A stretch of 64,000 bases of DNA from RPQJ01 sp963748985 (GCA_963748985.1 CAVVKQ010000008.1:21538-85537), one strand, 5' to 3'. Shown: positions 25,236-34,837, counted from the first letter of the stretch. Made by a program: numbers and translations. Notes: generated by a model from the sequence alone, not told the origin.

Positions 25236-26267
25236 ATGAGTTCCCTCGACAGCTGGCACGAAGAAAAGCAGTCGGCGTGGCTCTATCGCGCGCTGGCCTC
25301 CTGCGAAACCGACGCGAAGATTGCGGAACTGTTCCGTGCACTCGCTGCCGCCGCCGACTTCCAGGCCGACAAGTGGCTCGCCAACGCTGGGCGGCCTGCG
25401 CCACCCGCATTCGAGCCGTCCGTGCGTGCACGAATCACAGCAGTGCTCGCGCGCGCGTTTAGCCCTCGGCGAGTGCGTCACATGCTCGCCGCGATGAAAG
25501 TGCGCGGCCTCTCGGTCTACGATTCGCAGCGCTCGCTCGCGGGTCACCTGATGCCCACCTCGGTGTCGGACGTCGGCGCACGGCACAAAGGCCACGGCGG
25601 CGGCAACCTCCGCGCCGCGGTCTTCGGCATCAACGACGGTCTCGTCTCCAACACCAGCCTGATCATGGGCGTCGCGGGAGCGGCGGCGGGTGCCGACATG
25701 GTGTTGACCAGCGGCGTGGCGGGATTACTGGCAGGCGCGCTCTCCATGGCCGCGGGCGAATACGTGTCGATGCGCTCGCAGCGCGAGATGTTCGAGTACC
25801 AGATCGGGCTCGAGCGCGACGAACTGCGGGAATACCCGGAAGAAGAAGCCGAAGAGCTCGCCTTGATCTACCAGGCGCGCGGCATGCAGCTCGAGGAGGC
25901 GCGCCGCGTGACCCGCGAGCTGGTGAAGAACGAGGCGAACGCGCTCGACGCGCTGGCGCGTGAAGAACTGGGCCTCAATCCGGACGATCTCGGCTCGCCG
26001 TGGGGTGCCGCGATCTATTCGTTCCTCGCCTTCGCGCTCGGCGCGATCATCCCGCTGGTGCCGTTCCTGTTCGGAATGCAGCTGCAGCGGTCGGTCATGA
26101 TCGCCGCGATCACCGCGGGCGTTGCGTTGTTCGGAGTCGGCGCTGCGTTGAGCCTGTTCACGGGCCGCAGCGCGCTCGCGGGCGGGCTGCGCATGGTGCT
26201 GATCGGCGGCGGCGCGGGCATCGCGACGTGGTTCATTGGCTCGCTGCTGGGCGCGGCGATCCAGTAG
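25236..26267 (+). CDS. VIT1/CCC1-family iron/manganese transporter with ferritin-like N-terminus
   Basis: 343 residues. Residues about 1-95 form a short ferritin/rubrerythrin-like helix pair (EEKQSAWLYRALASCE, FRALAAAADFQADKW) in which the expected ExxH of the diiron site reads AxxQ, so this part may not bind iron. Residues about 120-340 are the VIT1/CCC1 membrane domain with AAVFGINDGLVSNTSLIMGV and AAGEYVSMRSQREM plus the cytoplasmic Glu-rich metal-binding segment (EYPEEEAEELALI). It probably exports or sequesters Fe or Mn. Its TAG stop codon is the first unit of the heptamer repeat. Confidence 0.88.
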   Translation: MSSLDSWHEEKQSAWLYRALASCETDAKIAELFRALAAAADFQADKWLANAGRPAPPAFEPSVRARITAVLARAFSPRRVRHMLAAMKVRGLSVYDSQRSLAGHLMPTSVSDVGARHKGHGGGNLRAAVFGINDGLVSNTSLIMGVAGAAAGADMVLTSGVAGLLAGALSMAAGEYVSMRSQREMFEYQIGLERDELREYPEEEAEELALIYQARGMQLEEARRVTRELVKNEANALDALAREELGLNPDDLGSPWGAAIYSFLAFALGAIIPLVPFLFGMQLQRSVMIAAITAGVALFGVGAALSLFTGRSALAGGLRMVLIGGGAGIATWFIGSLLGAAIQ

Positions 26268-26428
26268 GGGATAGGGGTTAGGGGTTAGCCGGAGTGCGCA
26301 GCTCCGCCTGTGAAATACGGATGCTTGCCTGAAAACTTTCGGAGTGCTGCCGCACCCGATGTCGCAGCTGCACCTCCGACTAACCCCTAACCCCTAACCC
26401 CTATCCCCTATCCCCTATCCCTTGTCCC
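26267..26428. repeat. heptamer-flanked intergenic element
   Basis: Left arm of three G-rich heptamers (GGGGATA, GGGGTTA twice; 26267-26288) and right arm of C-rich complements (three CTAACCC, three CTATCCC, one TTGTCCC; 26380-26428) surround a core of 91 bases that starts CCGGAG and ends CACCTCCGA. The arms can pair into a large stem. The left arm supplies the TAG stop of the VIT gene and the right arm the TAG stop of cbpM on the other strand. Confidence 0.85.
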
Positions 26429-26741
26429 TGCTGTGCAACCGAGCCTGCAGCCTGCGCCGCTCCTCCACCAACTCCACGATGATCGCGGCGCCAGTGAGGT
26501 TCACGCCGAGGTCCGTTACGAGCCGCGTCATCGCCAGCACGCGCGGCAGCTGCCGCCGCGGAAAGGCCCAGTCCGACGGTTCGAGCCCACCGCGCGGTTC
26601 GAGCGCACCGAGTTCCACCATTTCGACGATCCACTGCTGCTCGACGCAAAGTCGGTTGCAGATTTCGTCGATGCGCAGCCAGTCGTCGTCGTCGAGGACT
26701 TGCGCAAGCAGCACATCGCCATCGTCATTGCGGGTGCTCAT
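26415..26741 (-). CDS. cbpM: chaperone modulator CbpM
   Basis: 108-residue MerR-like protein that binds the J-domain of CbpA and inhibits it. Features: WLRIDEICNRLCVEQQWIVE, the MVELGALEPRG segment and a C-terminal coiled coil (IIVELVEERRRLQARL). The last codons and the TAG stop lie within the heptamer repeat. It starts inside the last codons of cbpA (4-base overlap), the usual cbpA-cbpM arrangement. Confidence 0.9.
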   Translation of the reverse strand: MSTRNDDGDVLLAQVLDDDDWLRIDEICNRLCVEQQWIVEMVELGALEPRGGLEPSDWAFPRRQLPRVLAMTRLVTDLGVNLTGAAIIVELVEERRRLQARLHSRDKG

Positions 26742-27748
26742 GCTGACGCCCTCGCGCTGGCAGTGAGCTCGGCCCGGGGGTCGAAGGCCAGCTCCTGCTT
26801 CATGCGTGTGAAGAAATCACGCGCCTGCGGGCTGTCGGGCGGCAGCATGATCGCCAGCGTGACGTACTGGTCACCGGGTGTCGGGCCGGGCAAGCCGCGG
26901 CCGCGCAATCGCAGCCGCTGTCCAGCGCGCGCGCCGGCCGGCAGCTTCATTTCGACGGGGCCACCGAGCGTGGGCACCGAGACCGATTCACCCAACGCGG
27001 CTTCCCACGGCGCGACCGGCAATTGCACCGTCACGTCGCGGCCCTCGAGCTTGAACAGTGGATGCGGTCGTAGATTCACCTCGAGGTACAGGTCGCCGGC
27101 TGGACCACCGCCCATGCCCGCGCTGCCCTGCCCCGCGAGCCGGATCTGCTGGCCCTCGACGACACCCGCGGGGATCGACACGCGCAGGGTGCGCGGCCTC
27201 GACGTGACGTGGCCGTCGGGGGTGATCTCGGGCGTGCGCAGTTCGAGCGTGCGCGCTCCACCGCGGTACGCGTCCTCGAGGTCGATCTCGACGCGTGCGA
27301 CGTGGTCCTGGCCAGCCGCTGCAAAACCACGCCCTGCGCCGCCGCGGCCGGTGGATTCGAAACCGTGGGCGCCGCCGAACGGGCTACGCGCTCCGAACAG
27401 CTCGGAAAAGAAGTCACTGAAGTCCGCGCCGGCGCCTGGACCGGCTCCGCGACCGCCTCGCTCGCCGCGCCCGGGCGTGAACTCGAAGCCTTTGCCCCAG
27501 TCGGGCGGCGGACGGAATTCCTGGCCCTGCCGCCAGTCGGAACCGAGCTGGTCGTAGGCCGCGCGCTTTTCCGCGTCCTTGAGGACTTCGTTTGCCTCCT
27601 GCAGCTCCTTGAACCGCTCCTCGGCGTCCTTCTCCTTGCTGACGTCCGGGTGGAATTTGCGCGCGAGCTTGCGGTAAGCGCGCTTGATCTCATCCTGGGT
27701 CGCGCCCCGCGGCACACCCATGACGGCGTAGTAATCCTTGAATCGCAT
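26738..27748 (-). CDS. cbpA: DnaJ-like co-chaperone CbpA
   Basis: 336 residues from ATG 27748. J-domain (1-70) with KDYYAVMGVPRGATQDEIKR and the HPD motif (RKFHPDVSKEKD), a Gly/Phe-rich linker (about 90-150) and two C-terminal beta domains (GGARTLELRTPEI, IPAGVVEGQQIRLAGQG, GDLYLEVNLRPHPLFKLEG). There is no zinc-finger region, which separates it from DnaJ. It works with DnaK on misfolded proteins. Confidence 0.93.
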   Translation of the reverse strand: MRFKDYYAVMGVPRGATQDEIKRAYRKLARKFHPDVSKEKDAEERFKELQEANEVLKDAEKRAAYDQLGSDWRQGQEFRPPPDWGKGFEFTPGRGERGGRGAGPGAGADFSDFFSELFGARSPFGGAHGFESTGRGGAGRGFAAAGQDHVARVEIDLEDAYRGGARTLELRTPEITPDGHVTSRPRTLRVSIPAGVVEGQQIRLAGQGSAGMGGGPAGDLYLEVNLRPHPLFKLEGRDVTVQLPVAPWEAALGESVSVPTLGGPVEMKLPAGARAGQRLRLRGRGLPGPTPGDQYVTLAIMLPPDSPQARDFFTRMKQELAFDPRAELTASARASA

Positions 27749-27893
27749 GGACAGCGCTGCCTCCGGCGGTCGTGGCCCGGCTGATGTGGAGGCGGGGGCA
27801 CTCCGATGCAAGGCCCGCGAACCGCGAGTTGCGCTTGCTTCCGGCCCCGACGGCCCCATAGAACCGGTCATTGCCACCGGAGACGGTATCGAC

Positions 27894-28376
27894 ATGACCA
27901 CTGCAAGCGCCGCCCCTGCGACCACCCAGGTCGTCTGCCAGCGTTGCGACGGGATCGTCCGCATCCCGACGGAACGGATGCGGGATCAGCCGAAGTGCCC
28001 GCGTTGTCACGAAGCGCTGTTCCAGGGGCATTCCGTAACACTGACGGCCGGCAATTTTGCCCGCCACGTCGAGCATTCCGGGGTCCCGGTGGTCGTCGAC
28101 TTCTGGGCGCCGTGGTGCGGTCCCTGCCGGTCGATGGCACCGGCCTTCGAGCGGATCGCAGCCGAGACCGAGCCAGCGGCCCGGTTCGCCAAGCTCAACA
28201 CGGACGAGGCCCAGGACATCGGTGCCCGCTACGGTATTCGCAGCATTCCGACCCTGATGGTGTTCAGGGACGGCAAGGAAGTGGCGCGGCAAGCCGGCGC
28301 GATGGACGCCGCCACCTTGCGGCGCTGGCTGGGGGCAAACGCAGGGGTCAGCCTTTCTTCGTCGAACAGGTGCTGA
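27894..28376 (+). CDS. trxC: thioredoxin 2
   Basis: 160-residue cytosolic disulfide reductase. The N-terminal zinc-finger CQRC...CPRC (about residues 17-43) precedes a thioredoxin fold with the active site WAPWCGPC and the cis-Pro in IRSIPTLMVF; both parts define TrxC. ATG 27894 is chosen because it gives the standard TrxC N-terminus. The last 10 codons overlap the 3' end of the convergent gene at 28348. Confidence 0.93.
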   Translation: MTTASAAPATTQVVCQRCDGIVRIPTERMRDQPKCPRCHEALFQGHSVTLTAGNFARHVEHSGVPVVVDFWAPWCGPCRSMAPAFERIAAETEPAARFAKLNTDEAQDIGARYGIRSIPTLMVFRDGKEVARQAGAMDAATLRRWLGANAGVSLSSSNRC

Positions 28377-28548
28377 TGCCGAAGGGCAGGTATGCCGGGC
28401 ACCAACGGAACGTGCCCGTCAGGATGGGCACGATGCCGATCAGGCCCCAGTAGCGCGCGTTGCCTTCCAGCAGGAAGAACAGCGACAGCAATGCCAGGCC
28501 CGCGACGATACGCAGTGTCCTGTCCATTCCCCCAACGTTCGGTGTCAT
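28348..28548 (-). CDS. DUF2892 small inner-membrane protein
   Basis: 66 residues with two hydrophobic segments (TLRIVAGLALLSLFFLLEG and YWGLIGIVPILTGTFRWCPA) and the Cys-containing C-terminal motif PFGISTC of the YgaP-tail/DUF2892 family. Some relatives are fused to rhodanese domains, so a sulfur or redox link is possible but not shown. It overlaps the trxC 3' end by 29 bases in convergent orientation. Confidence 0.85.
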   Translation of the reverse strand: MTPNVGGMDRTLRIVAGLALLSLFFLLEGNARYWGLIGIVPILTGTFRWCPAYLPFGISTCSTKKG

Positions 28549-28629
28549 GTGTATTCTCCTCTTCGCGACCATTGCCCGGGGTCCAGTATCAGCCCGTTAG
28601 AGCATTCCGTCACGCGCTCGGCGTGACCA

Positions 28630-31600
28630 TCAGGCTGCCGCGGGCTCAAGGACCAGCAACAGGTCCTTGGCGTCCACCTGCTGGCCCGGGCGCGCGATGA
28701 TCTCGGCGATCACGCCGTCCCGCTCCGCACGCACGCTCGTTTCCATTTTCATCGCTTCGATCGTCACGAGCACGTCGCCGCGCGCCACGGCGTGACCGGT
28801 CAACACGTTGACCGTGGCGATCGTGCCCGGCATCGGCGCGCCGACCTCGTCGGGGTGATCGAGCTCGGCCTTGCGGCGCGGCGGACGCTTCGCGACCTGG
28901 CTACGATCCTGCACCTTGACTGACCGAGGCTGTCCGTTCAGTTCGAAGAACACGGTGCGCGTGCCGTCGTCGTGCACGTCGCTGGTCGCAACGTACCGGA
29001 TGATCAGGTGCTTGCCCTTCTCGAGATCGATCGTGATCTCTTCGCCCGTTTCCAGGCCGTAGAAGAAAGCGCGTGTCGGCAGCACGCTCACGTCACCGAA
29101 ATGCGTGCGATCCGCCATGTAGCTGGAGAACACTTTCGGATACATCAGCCACGACGCGAACTCGTGGTCGGTAATCGCGCGCGGCATCTTCTCCTGGACC
29201 TGCGCGCGAGCCTGCACGAGATCGACCGGCGCCAGGTGCGCGCCCGGGCGTGAGGTCGAGGGTTGCACGCTGCCGAGTATTTTTTTCTGCAGTTCGCGCG
29301 GGAAGCCGCCGAGCGGCTGCCCGATGTCGCCCCGGAAGAGCGAGACAACGGACTCCGGGAAGGCGACGTCGGTCCCCGGATCGGTGACGTCCTCGGCGGT
29401 GAGACCACTGGTCACCATCATGATCGCCATGTCGCCCACGACCTTCGACGACGGCGTGACCTTCACGATGTCGCCAAACATCTCGTTGACCTGCGCGTAG
29501 GCGCGCGCCACTTCGTGCCAACGGGTGTCGTCGATCCCGAGCGAGCGGGCCTGTTCGCGCAGGTTCGTGTACTGGCCGCCGGGCATGCCGTGCACGTACA
29601 CCTCGGAGGCGCCGGAACGCATGTCGCTCTCGAACGCGGCGTAGCCGTGGCGCACCTGCTCCCAGTAGTTGGAGAGCAGCCGCAGGTTATCGGGGTCGAG
29701 CCCGGATTCCCGCGGCCCGTGCCGCAACGCTTCGACGATCGAACCCAGGTTTGGCTGCGACGTCAGTCCACTCATGGCGTCGAGCGCGCCGTCCACGGCA
29801 TCGCAACCGGCGTCGATTGCCGCGAGCACGCTGGCAGCCGCGATGCCGCTCGTGTCGTGCGTGTGGAAATGCACCGGGATCCCGATCTCGTCCTTGAGCG
29901 CCTTGACCAGCGTGTGTGCCGCGCGCGGCTGGCACAGGCCCGCCATGTCCTTGATGCCGAGAATGTGGGCGCCCGCCTGCTCCAGCTGCTTCGCCATCGC
30001 AACGTAGTACTTCAGGTCGTACTTGGACTGGCGCGGATCGCTCAGGTTGCCCGTATAGCAGATGGCGGCTTCGCAGAGCTTGCCGGACTCGCCAACCGCG
30101 TCCATCGCGATGCGCATGTTGTCGACCCAGTTCAGCGAATCGAAGACGCGGAACACGTCGACGCCGTTCTTCGCGGCCTGCTGCACGAAGTAGCGTACGA
30201 CGTTGTCGGGATAATTCGTGTAACCGACCGCGTTTGCCGACCGCAGCAGCATCTGCAGCAACAGGTTCGGCATCGCCTCGCGGAACGCGATGAGACGGTC
30301 CCATGGGCATTCGCGCAGGAAGCGCATCGCGACGTCGAAGGTCGCGCCGCCCCAGCATTCGACCGAGAACAGGCCGGGCGCGAGCCGTGCGTAGGCCGGC
30401 GCGATGGCGACCAGGTCACGGGTGCGAAAGCGCGTCGCCAGCAGCGACTGGTGGGCATCGCGAAACGTCGTGTCGGTGAACAGCACCTGCGGCTGCTCGA
30501 GCATCCACTGCGAGAACTTCCTCGCGCCCAGCTGGTCGAGTCGCTGCTTCGTGCCCGGCGGTGGCGTACCGACTGGCAGCTTCGGCGGACGTGCATCCAC
30601 GATGCGGCCCGTACGGGCGCGTCCAGTGACTTCAGGGTTGCCGTTGACGATCACGTCCGCGACGAAGCGCAGCAATCGCGTTGCACGGTCGCGCTTGCGG
30701 GGATAGCGGAACAGCTCCGGCGTCTGGTCGATGAACCTGGTGGTGTACGAACCGTCACGGAAGTGCTGATGCGTGATCAACTGCTCGAGGAAGCGCAGGT
30801 TCGTGCTGACGCCGCGCACCCGGAACTCTTTCAGCGCGCGGTCCATGCGCGCGATCGTCTCGTCGGACGATGGCGCCCAGGCAGTCACCTTCACCAGCAG
30901 CGAGTCGTACGAACGGGTGATGAACGCGCCCGAGTACGCCGTGCCCGCATCGAGCCGGATACCGAAGCCCGCCGGACTGCGATAGGCCGTGATGCGGCCG
31001 TAATCCGGGATGAAACTGTTCTCGGGGTCTTCCGTCGTGACCCGGCATTGCATCGCGTGGCCGGTGATGCGGATGTCCGCCTGCGCAGGCACGCCGCTCG
31101 CGGGCGTGCCGATCTCGGCGCCTTCCGCGATGCGGATCTGCGCCTTGACGATGTCGATGCCGGTGACCACTTCGGTCACCGTATGCTCGACCTGGATGCG
31201 CGGATTGACCTCGATGAAATAGAACTGGCCGGTGTCTGCGTCCTGCAGGAACTCGACGGTGCCCGCATTGAGGTAACCGACGGCGCGCCCGATGCGCAGA
31301 CCGAGTTCGCAGAGTTCCAGCCGCTGCGTGTCGTCCAGGAAAATCGACGGTGCGCGCTCGACGACCTTCTGGTTGCGACGCTGCACGGTGCAGTCGCGCT
31401 CGTACAGGTGCACGAGATTGCCGTGCGTGTCGCCGAGGATCTGCACTTCGACGTGACGCGCGCGCCGCACCAGTTTCTCGAGATAAACCTCGTCGTTGCC
31501 GAACGCGGCTTTCGCTTCGCGCCGTGCAATGGCGACCATCTCGATCAGTTGCGCGGCGTCGTCGATCGCGCGCATGCCGCGGCCGCCGCCACCCCAACTG

Positions 31601-32094
31601 GCCTTGAGCATGACGGGGTAACCAACCTTCGCCGCCAGCTCGAGCACCGTCGCATCGTCGAGCGGTAACGGCGGCGTGGCCGGCATCACCGGCACACCGG
31701 CCGACGTCGCGAGGTCGCGTGCGGTCACCTTGTTGCCGAGACGACGCATGATCTCGGGCGTCGGACCGATGAACAGCAGGCCCGAATTCGCGCAGGCTTC
31801 GGCAAACGCCGGGTTCTCGGAAAGGAACCCGTAGCCCGGGTGAATTGCATCGGCACCGCACTCGAGCGCCACGCGCACGATGTCGTCGATGCCGAGGTAA
31901 GCCTCGACCGGCCCCTTGCCCTCGCCCACCAGGTAGGCCTCGTCCGCCTTCATGCGGTGCAGCGAAAAGCGGTCCTCCTGCGAGTAGATCGATACGGTCT
32001 TGATCCCGAGCTCGTGCGCGGCGCGCATCACGCGGATGGAGATCTCGCCGCGGTTGGCGACCAGCAGGGTCTTGATCTTGCGGTGGGGACGCAT
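28630..32094 (-). CDS. pyc: pyruvate carboxylase
   Basis: Anaplerotic enzyme making oxaloacetate from pyruvate, bicarbonate and ATP. 1154 residues with all parts in order: biotin carboxylase (about 1-455; KTLLVANRGEISIRVMRAA, KASWGGGGRGM, VEVNPRIQVEHTVTE), carboxyltransferase (about 535-800; LFTDTTFRDAHQSLLATR, GGATFDVAMRFL, KDMAG), the allosteric linker, and a C-terminal biotinyl domain with the biotin Lys in IEAMKMET. ATG 32094 gives the usual N-terminus. Full length and intact. Confidence 0.97.
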   Translation of the reverse strand: MRPHRKIKTLLVANRGEISIRVMRAAHELGIKTVSIYSQEDRFSLHRMKADEAYLVGEGKGPVEAYLGIDDIVRVALECGADAIHPGYGFLSENPAFAEACANSGLLFIGPTPEIMRRLGNKVTARDLATSAGVPVMPATPPLPLDDATVLELAAKVGYPVMLKASWGGGGRGMRAIDDAAQLIEMVAIARREAKAAFGNDEVYLEKLVRRARHVEVQILGDTHGNLVHLYERDCTVQRRNQKVVERAPSIFLDDTQRLELCELGLRIGRAVGYLNAGTVEFLQDADTGQFYFIEVNPRIQVEHTVTEVVTGIDIVKAQIRIAEGAEIGTPASGVPAQADIRITGHAMQCRVTTEDPENSFIPDYGRITAYRSPAGFGIRLDAGTAYSGAFITRSYDSLLVKVTAWAPSSDETIARMDRALKEFRVRGVSTNLRFLEQLITHQHFRDGSYTTRFIDQTPELFRYPRKRDRATRLLRFVADVIVNGNPEVTGRARTGRIVDARPPKLPVGTPPPGTKQRLDQLGARKFSQWMLEQPQVLFTDTTFRDAHQSLLATRFRTRDLVAIAPAYARLAPGLFSVECWGGATFDVAMRFLRECPWDRLIAFREAMPNLLLQMLLRSANAVGYTNYPDNVVRYFVQQAAKNGVDVFRVFDSLNWVDNMRIAMDAVGESGKLCEAAICYTGNLSDPRQSKYDLKYYVAMAKQLEQAGAHILGIKDMAGLCQPRAAHTLVKALKDEIGIPVHFHTHDTSGIAAASVLAAIDAGCDAVDGALDAMSGLTSQPNLGSIVEALRHGPRESGLDPDNLRLLSNYWEQVRHGYAAFESDMRSGASEVYVHGMPGGQYTNLREQARSLGIDDTRWHEVARAYAQVNEMFGDIVKVTPSSKVVGDMAIMMVTSGLTAEDVTDPGTDVAFPESVVSLFRGDIGQPLGGFPRELQKKILGSVQPSTSRPGAHLAPVDLVQARAQVQEKMPRAITDHEFASWLMYPKVFSSYMADRTHFGDVSVLPTRAFFYGLETGEEITIDLEKGKHLIIRYVATSDVHDDGTRTVFFELNGQPRSVKVQDRSQVAKRPPRRKAELDHPDEVGAPMPGTIATVNVLTGHAVARGDVLVTIEAMKMETSVRAERDGVIAEIIARPGQQVDAKDLLLVLEPAAA

Positions 32095-32238
32095 CGTGTC
32101 GGGGAACTCGGTCGAAATGAGCCAGTGGGCGGACGCCTGCCCTGGTTCGGCAGGGCTGCGCTTTGCGCCCAAAATAATACGTGGTGCGGCGCTCTGGTAT
32201 GTTCGTTTCCTTTGACCGGCCTGCCGCAAAGGAATGAC

Positions 32239-33144
32239 ATGCCAGCGATCGCCGTCCACGGCGGCGCGGGGGACATCCCGCCCGCCGAACTCACGCCCGA
32301 ACGGGAAGCGGCCTACCGCACTGGATTGGAGCAGGCGCTGCTTGCCGGGCATCGAATCCTGGCGGCGGGTGGCCCGAGTCTCGATGCCGTCGTTGCCGCA
32401 GTGCAGGTGCTCGAAGACAACCCGCTCTTCAACGCCGGTCGCGGTGCCGTGATCGCGGCCAACGGCATCTGCGAACTCGACGCGTCGCTGATGGACGGGC
32501 GCAACCTGCGCGCAGGTGCGGTGACCGGCCTGCGCCACGTGAAAAGCCCGATCGGCCTCGCCCGGCTCGTGATGGACAATTCACCGCACGTGATGCTGTC
32601 CGGCCAGGGCGCGGAGGAATTCGCCCTCGAGCAGGGGCTCGAACCCGTGGCGAACCGCTATTTCGTCACTGAGCGACGGCAGCGTGAGCTGGCGGCCGCC
32701 CTCGATGCGAGTGCCGGCGATTTCCGTGAATCCCTGATGGGAACCGTCGGCGCCGTGGCGCTCGACGCCGCGGGCGACCTGGCCGCGGCGACGTCCACGG
32801 GCGGCATGACCGCCAAGCGTTGGGGCAGGGTCGGCGATTCACCGGTGATCGGCGCAGGCACCTACGCAGCCAACGACTGCTGCGCCGTTTCGGCGACCGG
32901 GCACGGCGAATACTTCATCCGCGCGACGGTCGCGCACGAGATCGCAGCCCTGATCCGTTATGCGGGCAAGAGCGTGCATGAGGCAGCGGACATCGTGGTC
33001 CACGAGCAACTGCGGCAGATGGGGGGCGAAGGCGGCGTGATCGTCGTTGGACGCGACGGCACGCTCGCGCTGCCTTTCAACTCTCGAGGAATGCTGCGCG
33101 GCTCGATCGATGCGCAGGGTCGGATGACGACCGGAATTCTCTGA
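32239..33144 (+). CDS. iaaA: isoaspartyl peptidase/L-asparaginase (Ntn hydrolase)
   Basis: Cleaves beta-aspartyl dipeptides from damaged proteins and can hydrolyse asparagine. 301 residues made as a precursor that self-cleaves before the Thr of LMGTVGAVALD; other motifs are IAVHGGAGD at the N-terminus, NPLFNAGRGAV, and the substrate-binding TSTGGMTAKRWGRVGDSPVIGA split by a few residues. Divergent from pyc with a 144-base promoter region. Confidence 0.94.
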   Translation: MPAIAVHGGAGDIPPAELTPEREAAYRTGLEQALLAGHRILAAGGPSLDAVVAAVQVLEDNPLFNAGRGAVIAANGICELDASLMDGRNLRAGAVTGLRHVKSPIGLARLVMDNSPHVMLSGQGAEEFALEQGLEPVANRYFVTERRQRELAAALDASAGDFRESLMGTVGAVALDAAGDLAAATSTGGMTAKRWGRVGDSPVIGAGTYAANDCCAVSATGHGEYFIRATVAHEIAALIRYAGKSVHEAADIVVHEQLRQMGGEGGVIVVGRDGTLALPFNSRGMLRGSIDAQGRMTTGIL

Positions 33145-33238
33145 CTTCCCTCTCTCCCGCTGCGGCAGGCGCAGGCTGGAGCAGGGCTCGGGACTCGCAG
33201 CCGGGCTGGCTCGGGTCGCCCTGCAATGGCGACCTGGT

Positions 33239-34837
33239 TCACGCCGAGAAATAGCGGGCGAGATATTCCTCGAATGAAAGCGTGTCCGACGCTTCGATAC
33301 GCGCCTGCTGGTCGAGCGACGCGGCCGCCTCGGCGGCAAACTCTTCCTGCCTGGACGAGTTCGGCGAGAGCAGGTCCTTGAAGTAGGACTGGTGGACCTT
33401 CGACATGCGCAGCGCAAAATTGAAGAAAGATTCCTCGTTCGTACGCATTTCGTGCAACGAGCGCGCCGCCGGAGTCAATGAGACATCGCGGATTTTTTCC
33501 TCCTGCAACTCGAGTGCAGTGAGGTACGGACGTTGCGCGTCGCCTTCGTCGAGCAACTCGCAGAGGCCGCGCATCGAATCGATGACTTCAGCGGCCCAGT
33601 CATTCAACCCGACCTCGCGCCCATCGCGCCGCAGCAGCAAACCTGGCCGGCGGCCTTCGCGCGCAACGATTGCGTGATTGGCGTCGAGTTCGTCCTGCTC
33701 CGAGTTCTCGATCGGGCGACTGTCGCGCAGGACGCAGAAAGCCGCGAATGCCTCGAGAAACCGCAGCTTGTTCTGGTTGACGCCCACCGGGTCGAAGACG
33801 CTCACGTCGAGCGAGCGCATCTCGACGTACTGCACGCCCGCACGTTGCAGCGCCTTCGTCGGGCGCTCGCCACTCTGGGTGACGCGCTTCGGACGGATGA
33901 AGCTGTAGTACTCGTTCTCGATCTGCAGGATGTTGGCGTTGAGCTGGGCGTACTCGCCATCGACCTGCACGCCGATCTTCTCGTAATCGGGACTGGGCGT
34001 GGTGATCGCGGCCGTCAGGTCACGCACGTAGTGATCGAGACTGTTGACCGAGACGTTGAGCCCCGCCTGGCTCTTGTTGCGATAACCGAGGTCGCTCATG
34101 CGCAGCGAGGTCGCGTACGGCGCGTACAGGCTGCCCGGTTCGAGTGGCTCTATACCGACGACCTTGCGTCCCTGCAGGAATGACGGGCACAGCGCCGGGG
34201 AATTCCCGAACAGGTACAGCACGATCCAGCCGTGCCGCCGGTAATTGCGCAGCAGCGAGAAATAGGACTCTGAGCGAAAGGCTTGTCCGGAATCCCTGGG
34301 CTGCAGCACGTCCGCCAGCACCGGCCAGAAGTGATCCGGGAACGAATAGTTGAAGTGCACACCCGCAATGGCCTGCATCACGCGGCCGTAGCGGTGGCCG
34401 AGACCTTCGCGGTACACGGTTTTCATGCGCCCGACGTTCGACGAGCCGAACTGCGCGATCGGGATGCTTGCTTCGCCCCTGATGGCGCACGGCATGCTCG
34501 TGGCCCAGAGCAGTTCATCGTCGGGCAGGTTCGTGTAGACGAAGTGATGCAGGTCGGCGAGGTACTGCACCAGCTCCCAGGTGTGGGCGAACGGAGGCGT
34601 GACCAGTTCGATCAGCGCTTCGGAGTAATCGGTCGTGACGTGCTCGTTGGTGAGCGCCGAACCCAGGGTCCGGGGATGCAGCGCCTTCGAGATCTGTCCT
34701 GTCGGCGTCACCCGCAGGGACTCCCGCTCCACCCCCTTGAGTCCACCCTGCAGCACGCCACGCGCGCGGGCGTTGATGATGCCGGCGAGGCGTTTTTCGA
34801 AGGCTCGGTCGAGGGACATCGTGGGCTCAGCCGCCAT
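33239..34837 (-). CDS. gshA: glutamate-cysteine ligase (type 1)
   Basis: First step of glutathione synthesis: ATP-dependent joining of glutamate and cysteine. 532 residues from ATG 34837 (ATG 34819 is also possible). Family signatures: GLKGVERESLRVTPTG, STMPCA-like LLWATSMPCAI, AGVHFNYSFPDHFW, GYRNKSQAGLNVSVNSLDHY and IENEYYSFIRPKR. Same domain form as the E. coli enzyme. No gshB lies nearby. Confidence 0.95.
   Translation of the reverse strand: MAAEPTMSLDRAFEKRLAGIINARARGVLQGGLKGVERESLRVTPTGQISKALHPRTLGSALTNEHVTTDYSEALIELVTPPFAHTWELVQYLADLHHFVYTNLPDDELLWATSMPCAIRGEASIPIAQFGSSNVGRMKTVYREGLGHRYGRVMQAIAGVHFNYSFPDHFWPVLADVLQPRDSGQAFRSESYFSLLRNYRRHGWIVLYLFGNSPALCPSFLQGRKVVGIEPLEPGSLYAPYATSLRMSDLGYRNKSQAGLNVSVNSLDHYVRDLTAAITTPSPDYEKIGVQVDGEYAQLNANILQIENEYYSFIRPKRVTQSGERPTKALQRAGVQYVEMRSLDVSVFDPVGVNQNKLRFLEAFAAFCVLRDSRPIENSEQDELDANHAIVAREGRRPGLLLRRDGREVGLNDWAAEVIDSMRGLCELLDEGDAQRPYLTALELQEEKIRDVSLTPAARSLHEMRTNEESFFNFALRMSKVHQSYFKDLLSPNSSRQEEFAAEAAASLDQQARIEASDTLSFEEYLARYFSA

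Noticed and set aside
26380..26428. TAACCCC-type repeats as telomere or linear-chromosome end, or as CRISPR
   Set aside because: The arrays are short, internal, occur with a second unrelated heptamer, and have no spacers; genes continue on both sides.
29263..31668. Open frame of 801 codons on the plus strand opposite pyruvate carboxylase
   Set aside because: It mirrors the codons of a fully intact, conserved enzyme on the other strand. High GC makes such antisense frames common; it has no recognisable domain.
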